From Vibrio navarrensis (GTDB taxonomy: Bacteria; Pseudomonadota; Gammaproteobacteria; Enterobacterales; Vibrionaceae), in assembly GCF_015767675.1 (NCBI RefSeq), contig NZ_CP065217.1:1364001-1428000 (forward strand): DNA of 64,000 bases, given 5' to 3'. The notes under the pieces are model-generated. The model was not told the origin of the DNA. It saw nothing but the letters and a program-made list of their open reading frames with translations, and did not search any database. Shown here in pieces: positions 53,875-62,041 of this stretch; the first letter of the stretch is position 1, and each line of letters begins with the position of its first letter. Both the position numbers and the translations under genes were made by a program.

Positions 53875-54961
53875 ACGTCAATCTATGATGGTTTTTGCCC
53901 AGAAAGGCGAGCAAGTGAGCGTGATCGAGTCGGTGGTGGATCGCATCGCACAACTTGATTGCCAAATCCACACGCAAAGCCTAAGCGCAGCGGTTAAGCA
54001 GTTAGCGCAGCGTCAATGTGGCGACATTTTACTTTTGCAGGTGCAACGTGATGAGTTGGAGCGCTTGTCTGAACTGGCCAAAGTGACGCCTCCGGGTTGC
54101 CAAGTGATTCTCTTCGGCGAGGAAATTTCCTTGTCGGAATATCGTTATCTGATGCAGATGGGCATTGCTGATTATCTTGCATTGCCATTGGATCCAACAG
54201 CGCTGCACAAGAGCTTGTTGCACCTTTTAGGAATGCATGCGCAGAAAGGCTTTCAACAAGGCCAAGTCTATTTGGTGAGTGGCACAAGCGGTGGTGTCGG
54301 CACTTCTACTATCGCGGCTAACTTGGCGCTTGATCTTGCGAAACATCGTTCGGTTGCGTTGGTCGATTTTAATCTGACCTTTACACAGCATCCGATTTTG
54401 TTGGGGGTGGACTATCAGCCGTCTCTGCATCGTTTGGTCACTGAAGTTGAGCGAGTTGACTCCGTGTTGATCAAACAATTTGGCCAAAACGTCGGCCATC
54501 AGTTGAGTCTGTTTTATGCAGAGGATCAAGAGGAGTTATCTGTGCAGCAGCGAATCAACGTTGTTAACAAGCTCAAGCAGCAGTTTGCCTACGTCATATT
54601 GGATGTGCCTCATTATCTGGTTGAAAAAGTCGAGGACCTGTTGGTCTCTGCCGACAACTTTCTGTTAGTGCACGACTTTTCGTTACAGGCGGGTCGTCGA
54701 GCCGATGGTATTTTGTCGAAACTCGAAGGGTATCTGCACCACGTGCATCTGGTGGGTAACCAGAGCCGCGCCAAATCGCATCGGCCTTGGAGTGAAAAGC
54801 AGTTGTTTGAAGCGTGGTCAATCACACAATTTAGTGAACTGCCATTCGATAGCAAAGCCTTACAAGCAGCGGAGCACAACGGCGAACCTTTGGTAAAACG
54901 CGGTGGAAAGCTCGCTAAAGCGATTGGAAAACTAAAAACGCGCCTAGCGGGGGTCGCCTAA
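53864..54961 (+). CDS. tadZ: TadZ/CpaE pilus localisation ATPase-like protein
   Basis: 365 residues from GTG 53864, chosen because GGGAGGGG lies three bases before it; an ATG at 53846 falls before that site. An atypical receiver-like domain (about 1-125) precedes a MinD/ParA-like domain. The P-loop is SGTSGGVGTSTIA, where Thr replaces the Walker A lysine, as in many TadZ proteins, so ATP hydrolysis is doubtful. Marks the assembly site at the pole. Stop overlaps tadA as TAATG. Confidence 0.88.
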   Translation: MEIKRQSMMVFAQKGEQVSVIESVVDRIAQLDCQIHTQSLSAAVKQLAQRQCGDILLLQVQRDELERLSELAKVTPPGCQVILFGEEISLSEYRYLMQMGIADYLALPLDPTALHKSLLHLLGMHAQKGFQQGQVYLVSGTSGGVGTSTIAANLALDLAKHRSVALVDFNLTFTQHPILLGVDYQPSLHRLVTEVERVDSVLIKQFGQNVGHQLSLFYAEDQEELSVQQRINVVNKLKQQFAYVILDVPHYLVEKVEDLLVSADNFLLVHDFSLQAGRRADGILSKLEGYLHHVHLVGNQSRAKSHRPWSEKQLFEAWSITQFSELPFDSKALQAAEHNGEPLVKRGGKLAKAIGKLKTRLAGVA

Positions 54962-56253
54962 TGTTTGGTCAAAAAACTCAACGGGTGCATGCCTCACGAG
55001 GTAACCCCTTGGTGATGCCAGAAGCCGCGCAAGCGGCTTTTGAAAAGCTGATTGAACCCTCAGAAGCCGTAAAATTGAGCCGAGCCCAACTGCAGCAAGA
55101 GATCAAGAAAGCCGTCGGCCAAATGTCAGCCCAACAACTGCTGCCGTACAACCAATGTGAACTAGCGGTGCTGGTGGAACAGCTGTGTGATGACATGTTG
55201 GGCGTGGGGCCAATTCAGTGTTTAGTCGAAGACCCATCGGTGAGTGATATTTTGGTCAATGGCCCTGAGCAAATCTACATTGAACGTCACGGCAAACTGT
55301 TGAAAGCCGACATTCGTTTTCGCGACAAAAAACACTTGCTCAACGTTGCGCAGCGAATCGTCAATGCCGTTGGGCGTCGATTGGATGAATCGACCCCCTT
55401 GGTGGATGCACGTTTAGAAGATGGCAGCCGAGTCAACATCATTGCGCCGCCATTGGCACTCAATGGCGTGTGTATCTCAATTCGTAAGTTCCCTGAACGT
55501 CAGTACGATCTTTCCGGTTTGGTTGCTTTTGGTAGCATGAGCGCAGAGATGGCGGAATGCCTTGCGTTGGCCGCACGTTGCCGTTTTAACATCTTGGTTT
55601 CTGGTGGAACGGGCGCGGGTAAAACCACCTTGCTGAACGCCATGAGTACACCCATCAGTGATGACGAGCGCATCATTACCATCGAAGATGCGGCTGAGCT
55701 GTCACTCACTCAACCTCACTGGATTCAGCTTGAAACGCGAACCGCCAGTTCTGAGGGGACGGGTGCTGTGACGGTGCGCGATTTGGTCAAAAACGCCCTA
55801 CGAATGCGACCCGATCGCATCATTTTGGGCGAAGTGCGTGGCGCCGAAGCCTTTGACATGCTGCAAGCGATGAATACCGGCCATGATGGTTCCTTATGTA
55901 CCTTACACGCTAACTCACCAACAGATGCGATGCTGCGTTTGGAGAACATGTTGATGATGGGGGCAGAGCAGATCCCATCAGCGGTTTTGCGCCAGCAAAT
56001 CAGTTCAGCGTTGGATTTGGTCGTGCAGCTTGAGCGTTCTCACGATGGCAAGCGCCGCGTCACCGCGATTTCCGCCGTTGGTGGTTTGGAAAACGGGCAG
56101 ATCGCCATACATCCACTGTTTGAATATCGCCTGGATGAAGAAGGGCGCGGTGATTACCACCAAGGCGTTCTGCCGCATGATGTGGTTGAACGCGCGCGCC
56201 ACTTCGCGTTGGACAAAGCGTGGACGACCTTATTTGCAAGTGTAGGGGGCTAA
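54961..56253 (+). CDS. tadA: TadA/CpaF pilus assembly ATPase
   Basis: 430 residues. N-terminal helical domain, then the secretion ATPase core with Walker A SGGTGAGKTTLL, Asp box EDAAEL, His box LCTLHANSP and Walker B RIILGEVRGAEAFDML. Hexameric motor for Flp extension (and perhaps retraction) on the cytosolic face. The next gene begins nine bases on. Confidence 0.94.
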   Translation: MFGQKTQRVHASRGNPLVMPEAAQAAFEKLIEPSEAVKLSRAQLQQEIKKAVGQMSAQQLLPYNQCELAVLVEQLCDDMLGVGPIQCLVEDPSVSDILVNGPEQIYIERHGKLLKADIRFRDKKHLLNVAQRIVNAVGRRLDESTPLVDARLEDGSRVNIIAPPLALNGVCISIRKFPERQYDLSGLVAFGSMSAEMAECLALAARCRFNILVSGGTGAGKTTLLNAMSTPISDDERIITIEDAAELSLTQPHWIQLETRTASSEGTGAVTVRDLVKNALRMRPDRIILGEVRGAEAFDMLQAMNTGHDGSLCTLHANSPTDAMLRLENMLMMGAEQIPSAVLRQQISSALDLVVQLERSHDGKRRVTAISAVGGLENGQIAIHPLFEYRLDEEGRGDYHQGVLPHDVVERARHFALDKAWTTLFASVGG

Positions 56254-56262
56254 GAGAGCACC

Positions 56263-57147
56263 ATGCTAGGGCTATTTTTTTTATTCATTTGGCTCGCGAT
56301 GGGCGCATTGATCATGCGCTCACGTCGCGTTGAAGCGCAGCGGGAGAAACAGCGAAAACGCTACCTTAAACCGTTGGCGGTGACGGAGAAAAAACGACCG
56401 CAATGGCTGGCGTTTTACAGCCGTATCGAAACCTTGATCGGAACGGCGCGATTACAGAAGTACCGCTGGTACTTGGTGATGGCGAGCTCCGGACTATTTA
56501 TCGCCTTACTCTCTCAAGGTATGGCAGCGTCGACAGCCTTACTGTTAGTCAGCGTCATGGCGGTATTGATGACGGTGTTGGCGCTTCGCCATTTTGAGCA
56601 GCTTGCCATCCGCGAGTTCAACGCGCAAATGCCCGATATCATCGACAGTATGGAGCGGGCGGTTAAAGTGGGAGCGCCTTTACATGACATCTTTTTTGCC
56701 CTCTCAGAGCAGTATCAAGGCAGTGCCAAGCGCTTGTTTCTCGCCATGCATGATCGCCTTAAGTTGGGTCACAGCGTTGAAAGAGTGATGCACTTCGCCG
56801 CGCTGCAGATGCCAAGTCAAGAGTTTCACTTTTTGACGACGCTGCTGAGTTTGCAAAGCGAGACCGGAGGTAAACTCTCTCACATGCTCAAGCAACTGGG
56901 GCAAACCTTGCGTGAGCGCAGCTTAATGGAGAGCCGTGTGCGAACCATTACCTCAGAATCACGTACCTCTGCCAAGGTGTTGGCGATCTTGCCCCCGGTG
57001 TTGATTGGCGTGCTGTATGGCTCTGCCAAAGAGCATTTTGATTACCTGCTGCGTGATGGTACTGGTCAATGGATCCTGCTTTATGTGGTGCTCAGTGTTA
57101 CTAGCGGCTTGCTGCTGATTCGTCAACTGACCAAGTTCAAGGGGTAA
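56263..57147 (+). CDS. tadB: TadB inner-membrane platform protein
   Basis: 294 residues. T2SSF-type domain (about 105-230; MPDIIDSMERAVKVGAPLHDIFFALSEQ) between hydrophobic helices at both ends. Forms the platform with TadC that couples the ATPase to pilin movement. Starts nine bases after tadA and ends three bases before tadC. Confidence 0.92.
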   Translation: MLGLFFLFIWLAMGALIMRSRRVEAQREKQRKRYLKPLAVTEKKRPQWLAFYSRIETLIGTARLQKYRWYLVMASSGLFIALLSQGMAASTALLLVSVMAVLMTVLALRHFEQLAIREFNAQMPDIIDSMERAVKVGAPLHDIFFALSEQYQGSAKRLFLAMHDRLKLGHSVERVMHFAALQMPSQEFHFLTTLLSLQSETGGKLSHMLKQLGQTLRERSLMESRVRTITSESRTSAKVLAILPPVLIGVLYGSAKEHFDYLLRDGTGQWILLYVVLSVTSGLLLIRQLTKFKG

Positions 57148-57150
57148 AAG

Positions 57151-58032
57151 ATGGAGCTTGCACAGTTCTTAACGCTGTTTAGCGTATGGATGATGTTGGT
57201 GATGGCGATGCTGATTTGGAAAAACAGCCGCCAGCGCAGGCGTCAAGAGGCGCGCCTTGCGTTGTACGTGAAACGAAAATCGCTCAATACCGAACGCTCA
57301 CACATTGCGATGCACAACTGGATAACCCAATCCGAAAAAGCACGCTTAAGCCGCTTGCTCGCCAATGCTGGCTTTCATAAACCTCAAGCGCTCACTTGGC
57401 TTTTGTTGGCAAAAGTTGCATGTGGTCTCTTGGTCGCGTTGATGCTGCTGATTCGACAGGTGCTCAATGAGGAAGCGATATGGAGCCTGTGGTCACTCAC
57501 TTTTGTGTTGGTCGGCTATGTATTCGGTGCCAATGGCCCAGAGTGGTGGTTGAATCTTAATGCAGACCGATACCGAAAGAAGCTCAAGCAATCTGCGCCA
57601 GATGCGATTGATTTACTGGTGCTTTGCGTCGAGTCGGGATTGTCTCTCAACCGCGCCTTTGAACGTGTTGCGCGTTATTTACACACCCAGCATGTGCAGA
57701 TGTCAGAGCAGTTTCGAATCACCTCGGCTGAGTTAGACCTGCTCAATGATCGCACGCAAGCACTCAACAACTTGAGTTGGCGAACGGGCATTCCAGAGCT
57801 GCATACCTTGGCGACCACATTAACGATGGCGGAAAAGTATGGTTCGCCATTGGCCGACACGCTCAGGCAAATTAGCGAAGACGCGCGTCGACAAAGATCG
57901 CTGGATATTGAGGAAAAAGCCGGCAAGTTGCCTGGAAAGATCACCTTAATCCAGATGACTATGATCATGTTACCGATGTTGGTGATGGTGATTTCACCGA
58001 TTCTTTCCCAGCTTCTGACCAGTTTGGCATAA
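57151..58032 (+). CDS. tadC: TadC inner-membrane platform protein
   Basis: 293 residues. T2SSF domain (about 145-265; APDAIDLLVLCVESGLSLNRAFERVA) with four helices, paralogous to TadB. Second half of the assembly platform. Confidence 0.92.
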   Translation: MELAQFLTLFSVWMMLVMAMLIWKNSRQRRRQEARLALYVKRKSLNTERSHIAMHNWITQSEKARLSRLLANAGFHKPQALTWLLLAKVACGLLVALMLLIRQVLNEEAIWSLWSLTFVLVGYVFGANGPEWWLNLNADRYRKKLKQSAPDAIDLLVLCVESGLSLNRAFERVARYLHTQHVQMSEQFRITSAELDLLNDRTQALNNLSWRTGIPELHTLATTLTMAEKYGSPLADTLRQISEDARRQRSLDIEEKAGKLPGKITLIQMTMIMLPMLVMVISPILSQLLTSLA

Positions 58033-58079
58033 CCATCAGCTAGGGCAGCGGTGTTGTGCTGTCCATTTAGGAACCACCC

Positions 58080-58820
58080 ATGAAATTTGCCTACCAACTC
58101 ATTTTATCGACTTTTGGCCTTTTGCTTGTGGGGTGCGCTGCGCCATCCTCACAACCGAGTGCGGAATCTCTCAATAGTCTGGCGGATACCGCCTTTGAAT
58201 ACGCCCGTTACGATTCTGCCAAAAATAAGTACCAACAAGTGTTGGATATTTACCCCGAAGAAGCTCACGCGCGTTTGATGCTTGCTCGCATTGACCTACT
58301 AGAAGACAGGCCACACGCAGCGCAAGCTCAGTTGCAGCAATTGCTGTTAGAACAATCAGACAACGCCGCCGAAGCCGCGTTCATATTGGGTCGCCACTAC
58401 CTCAACCAAGGCGATCTTCTACAAGCCAGTAACTATTTACAGCAAGGCTTAGGCTTTAATGAGCAACATGCGGGGCTACACAACTTGTTGGCAATAACGC
58501 AAGACGAGCAACAGTTCGCCGAGCAAGCGGAGAGGCATTTTCTGCGTGCAATCGAGCTGGAGCCTGACAGCAAAAGCTTTCGCGTTAACCTCTCATTTCA
58601 CTACCTGCTTCAAGGGAAATTCACGCTCGCACAATCACAGTTGCAGCCTTTGATGAAGGGGAATCGCGTGCCAGATTTCGTCACGCAGCATTATGCCTTG
58701 GTGTTGTTGGCACAAGATGAGGAGCAACAAGCGTTTGAGTTACTCACTCACAGCATGTCTTCGCAACAAGCGGAGCAAGACATTGCGCTACTTAAGCAGC
58801 AGTTGAGCCGATTGCAATGA
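58080..58820 (+). CDS. tadD: TadD TPR lipoprotein
   Basis: 246 residues. Lipobox LLVGCAAP (Cys about 18), then four to five TPR-like repeats (AFEYARYDSAKNKYQQVLDIYPE; AAFILGRHYLNQGDLLQASNYLQQGL). Outer-membrane periplasmic scaffold for Tad assembly. Overlaps tadE by four bases (ATGA). Confidence 0.9.
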   Translation: MKFAYQLILSTFGLLLVGCAAPSSQPSAESLNSLADTAFEYARYDSAKNKYQQVLDIYPEEAHARLMLARIDLLEDRPHAAQAQLQQLLLEQSDNAAEAAFILGRHYLNQGDLLQASNYLQQGLGFNEQHAGLHNLLAITQDEQQFAEQAERHFLRAIELEPDSKSFRVNLSFHYLLQGKFTLAQSQLQPLMKGNRVPDFVTQHYALVLLAQDEEQQAFELLTHSMSSQQAEQDIALLKQQLSRLQ

Positions 58821-59293
58821 AAGGTCATAGAGGTCACAGAGGTCAAATAGGCAGCGTCAGTGTAGAAGCTGCCCTGATCATGCCGGTATTGCTCGCCTTA
58901 GTGGTACTGTTTTTTGAAATTGGACGGGTGCAATGGCATTTTTCTGCACTCGATCATGCGATTCAACAAGCAAGGCGCGCTACCCAATTGAAACAGGTCG
59001 CGGACCCGAATGCGTTAATTGAACATTTTTCACAACAGCTCCAGTTGCACAGTCCAGATTTGGCGCGCAACGCCAATATCGAATCCCAACGGTTTGCCTC
59101 TATAGCCCAATGGCTGGGTGTCACGGAGAGAGAAACGGCGCAACAGGGGCAGTTGCAGCACGGAGTTATCGTCATCACGGTTTCTCTTGAACTGCCTCCT
59201 TTGGCAATTCCTTTATTGACGGATCAAGAGATGGTATACCGCTACCGCAATCAGATTGCCATCATACCGGAGAAAGCATTTGAAACTGATTAA
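58817..59293 (+). CDS. tadE: TadE minor pseudopilin
   Basis: 158 residues. The prepilin-like start GQIGSVSVEAALIMPVLLALVVLFFEIG has a TadV cleavage site (G|SVSVEAA) and one N-terminal helix; the rest is periplasmic. Needed for pilus assembly. Overlaps tadF. Confidence 0.88.
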   Translation: MKGHRGHRGQIGSVSVEAALIMPVLLALVVLFFEIGRVQWHFSALDHAIQQARRATQLKQVADPNALIEHFSQQLQLHSPDLARNANIESQRFASIAQWLGVTERETAQQGQLQHGVIVITVSLELPPLAIPLLTDQEMVYRYRNQIAIIPEKAFETD

Positions 59294-59768
59294 GAGTGCC
59301 CGCCGCCGAACGCAATCGGGCAGTGTTTCGATTGAAGCGTTGATGTTTATCCCTCTTCTGCTTCTGATGGCACTGGCTTTTATGGATCTCACCACGCTGA
59401 TCCGCAGTAACGACAAGGTCCAAGAGCTCAGCCATACCTTAGTTCGAGCTGTCTCGATGCAAGATATTCAAGATGGAAACCAATTGCGCGAATGGATTCC
59501 CGCCTACTTGCAACAAGCGGAGCAATTGATGGCAAAGCCAGGGTCTGTGCTGGGGGTGAATGTTCAATTCCTCTCTGAGCAAAAACCGTTTGCAGTGGCA
59601 GAAGGGGCGTGCCAACCCCCTCAAGTTGAGTTTAAGTTGAGCGAGGTGGATCTTTGGGTAGTCAGTGTTTGTTATCAGCCAGCGCCAAAACAGCTTTTAT
59701 CCCATTGGTGGGTGCTCTTTTCTGAGCAGCAAGCCCTCGTCAGCCACGCGATTTACAAAAGGAGATAA
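59280..59768 (+). CDS. tadF: TadF minor pseudopilin
   Basis: 162 residues from TTG 59280, chosen for GGAG eight bases upstream. TQSG|SVSIEALMFIPLLLLMALAFMD has the prepilin cleavage motif; the periplasmic part carries two Cys (EGACQPPQV, VVSVCYQP) that can pair. A TTG at 59256 would lie in the same frame but before the ribosome site. One base gap to tadG. Confidence 0.82.
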   Translation: MKLIKSARRRTQSGSVSIEALMFIPLLLLMALAFMDLTTLIRSNDKVQELSHTLVRAVSMQDIQDGNQLREWIPAYLQQAEQLMAKPGSVLGVNVQFLSEQKPFAVAEGACQPPQVEFKLSEVDLWVVSVCYQPAPKQLLSHWWVLFSEQQALVSHAIYKRR

Positions 59769-59769
59769 G

Positions 59770-61167
59770 ATGCGCAAGCAAGCAGGCGGTATTTCCGTCT
59801 TTATGCTGGTGATGTTGGTGAGTATGTTGGTGTTTGCCGCTTGGGTAACCGATGTGATGCGTATTTACAGCGTGCACAACCAAGTGGCCAATGCAACTGA
59901 TGCCGCGCTCGCCTCCGCGATTATTAGCGAAGTGCCTGAAGCAACGGCCGTCGAACTATTGAATGCGAACCTCAGTTCGGGCACCGCGAGCCTTTTTGCA
60001 CAAGGAATTCGTGTTACACATCAGCGCGATGAACAAGAAGAAAACTTGCAAGTAGAGCTTGATTTCGTGCCCAACTCACTCAATGTGACTGCCTCCGAGA
60101 TAGTGCCAATATCCGCTCATGCCAAAGCCGGTGTGAGCAGTAACAAGGCGGAAATTGTCTTTATGCTGGATGTTTCAAATTCCATGTCCGGCGAGCCGAT
60201 GGCCAAAACCAAACAGGCATTGCTGGCCTTTGCCGATAAGCTCTATTCGCGAGGCAATCGCAATCAAAATTATGTGGTGAGCATAGTGCCTGCCTCAGGG
60301 AATGTGAACACCGGCCCAATGGAGGAGATCTATCTCGGCTCTTTTCGCCGCTACGATCACGCACAAGTCAAACGTGAAAACCGTTGGAGTGACATGTTTG
60401 ACCGAGGCAGCGGCCGTGCGCCTGCGGTACCTGGGAGAAAACGCAATGCCATGTGTCGCGATTTGGAGTACGAAGGGAACAATTCGGGTACACTCGGTTT
60501 GCGTTATTTCCGTAATTTGGAGAAGCAGCCTCAGTTTGCCAGCAACAATTCCAAACGGATTATTCGCCCCATTCACAAACCAGTTGTCTCGTTTTTTGAC
60601 GACGGTACACCGCTCGATCCGGCGGTCTATCCATCAACCAACCCGAGCAATAACTATCGTCCTTTTCACGAGGATAAGGCAATTTTTGATGACATCGAAT
60701 GTCATGTGAACCCGATTGTGCCGTTTATTAGCGAGCGGAGACACTTTGAAAGCACGGTTCAGCGTTTAGTCCCAGGCATGAATACCAACAATGCTGAGGG
60801 AATGGTCTGGGCGATGCGCCTTTTGTCGCCATATTGGCAGGGCATTTGGGATGCTTCTCGCCCGCAGTTGCCACGGCATTACGGTGATGAAAACAGCAGT
60901 AAATACTTGGTGATGTTTTCCGATGGTAATCATTTGCTTGACCCTGCGTTTCGCGACAAAAAAATGAAACTGATTTGTACCCAACTCAAGCAACCGGGTC
61001 GCGACGTGAAAGTCATCACCATCAATTTTGGTGGCGCGGCAAGTCAGCGTTTGATGCAGTCGTGCGCCTCTGGCCCCGAGTTTTATCATGTGGCGAGTTT
61101 GTTTAGTGTTGAACGCGTGTTTGAGCAGATTGCCGATCAGGTGATCAGCAGTTCGTTGATAGAGTAA
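59770..61167 (+). CDS. tadG: TadG, von Willebrand A-domain pilus protein
   Basis: 465 residues from ATG 59770 (GGAG upstream; a frame from 59665 is open but inside tadF). N-terminal TadE/G-like helix (GGISVFMLVMLVSMLVFAAWVTDVMRI), then a von Willebrand A domain from about 130 with the metal site FMLDVSNSMSG (DxSxS). Last gene of the Tad locus; may anchor or tip the fibre. Ends with a short hydrophobic tail. Confidence 0.88.
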   Translation: MRKQAGGISVFMLVMLVSMLVFAAWVTDVMRIYSVHNQVANATDAALASAIISEVPEATAVELLNANLSSGTASLFAQGIRVTHQRDEQEENLQVELDFVPNSLNVTASEIVPISAHAKAGVSSNKAEIVFMLDVSNSMSGEPMAKTKQALLAFADKLYSRGNRNQNYVVSIVPASGNVNTGPMEEIYLGSFRRYDHAQVKRENRWSDMFDRGSGRAPAVPGRKRNAMCRDLEYEGNNSGTLGLRYFRNLEKQPQFASNNSKRIIRPIHKPVVSFFDDGTPLDPAVYPSTNPSNNYRPFHEDKAIFDDIECHVNPIVPFISERRHFESTVQRLVPGMNTNNAEGMVWAMRLLSPYWQGIWDASRPQLPRHYGDENSSKYLVMFSDGNHLLDPAFRDKKMKLICTQLKQPGRDVKVITINFGGAASQRLMQSCASGPEFYHVASLFSVERVFEQIADQVISSSLIE

Positions 61168-61187
61168 CGCAAGGGTATGGTGCGATG

Positions 61188-61213
61188 AAAAAGCCCTCAC
61201 ATCATGTGAGGGC
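61188..61213 (-). terminator. Terminator of azoR (convergent with tadG)
   Basis: Near-perfect hairpin GCCCTCAC / GTGAGGGC with a 5-base centre. On the minus strand it is followed by T5, 80 bases after the azoR stop. Confidence 0.8.
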
Positions 61214-61294
61214 AGAACAAGCTGGCATTAAATGGGCAAGGTGCGTTCAATCCGTTGGTATGCCAGGCAGTGGAATCTATAGCGGCGTTGTCGC

Positions 61295-61882
61295 TTAAGC
61301 GGTTAGAGCAGCAAGGTGCTCACTTGCCGAAGCTAAGCCTTTAGAGGCAAAGTCGTCACCCATGTTGAGCGCTTCTGCGTAGACAAATTCAACCTCAGTA
61401 ATACCGATAAAGCCTAAGACGGTGCGAAGATACGGTGTGACGTTATCGCTGGCGGCGTCTTTGTGGATCCCGCCGCGTGTGGTGATCACAATCGCTTTTT
61501 TACCTTCAATCAGCCCTTGCACGCCGACTTCGGTGTATTTGAACGTCACACCAGCGCGGGCAATCAGATCAATCCAGTTTTTCAGCTGTGTCGGTACCGT
61601 GAAGTTGTACATTGGGGCCGCGATAACCAGGGTATCTGCCGCTTTCACTTCTGCAATGAGTGTGTCTGAAAGCTCAACAATCGCTTGCTGCTCCGCGCTC
61701 AACTCGCCGCTGGCACGCAGTGCTGTCGCGACTTGGAAGTCCAAAACAGGCAGAGGTTGCTGCGCTAAGTCACGCACGGTAATTTCTTGTTGGTCGAGAT
61801 TTTTGACCAATTCATCAACCAGTTTATTCGATTGAGAGTGGTCGCCAAGAATGCTTGATTTAAGAACGAGGAGACGAGACAT
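61295..61882 (-). CDS. azoR: FMN-dependent NADH:azo/quinone oxidoreductase
   Basis: 195 residues from ATG 61882 (AAGGAA upstream; an upstream in-frame start adds 16 residues). Flavodoxin-like fold: [21 protein letters not shown] (phosphate loop) and [32 protein letters not shown], the AzoR FMN-binding pattern. Reduces quinones and azo or other electrophilic compounds with NADH as a dimer. Confidence 0.92.
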   Translation of the reverse strand: MSRLLVLKSSILGDHSQSNKLVDELVKNLDQQEITVRDLAQQPLPVLDFQVATALRASGELSAEQQAIVELSDTLIAEVKAADTLVIAAPMYNFTVPTQLKNWIDLIARAGVTFKYTEVGVQGLIEGKKAIVITTRGGIHKDAASDNVTPYLRTVLGFIGITEVEFVYAEALNMGDDFASKGLASASEHLAALTA

Positions 61883-62041
61883 AGGAGATTCCTTAAGCTT
61901 TGTTGCAAAGTATGTGGCCATTCTAGTCACTTTTTATTGAGTGAGAAGTCAAGGAACTTGGTAGTCTCATTCGAAAAATTAGAATAACGCTCATTGGTGG
62001 CTTTTCTTGAGGCTGTGGTACAATCCGCGCAGTTTTAAGTC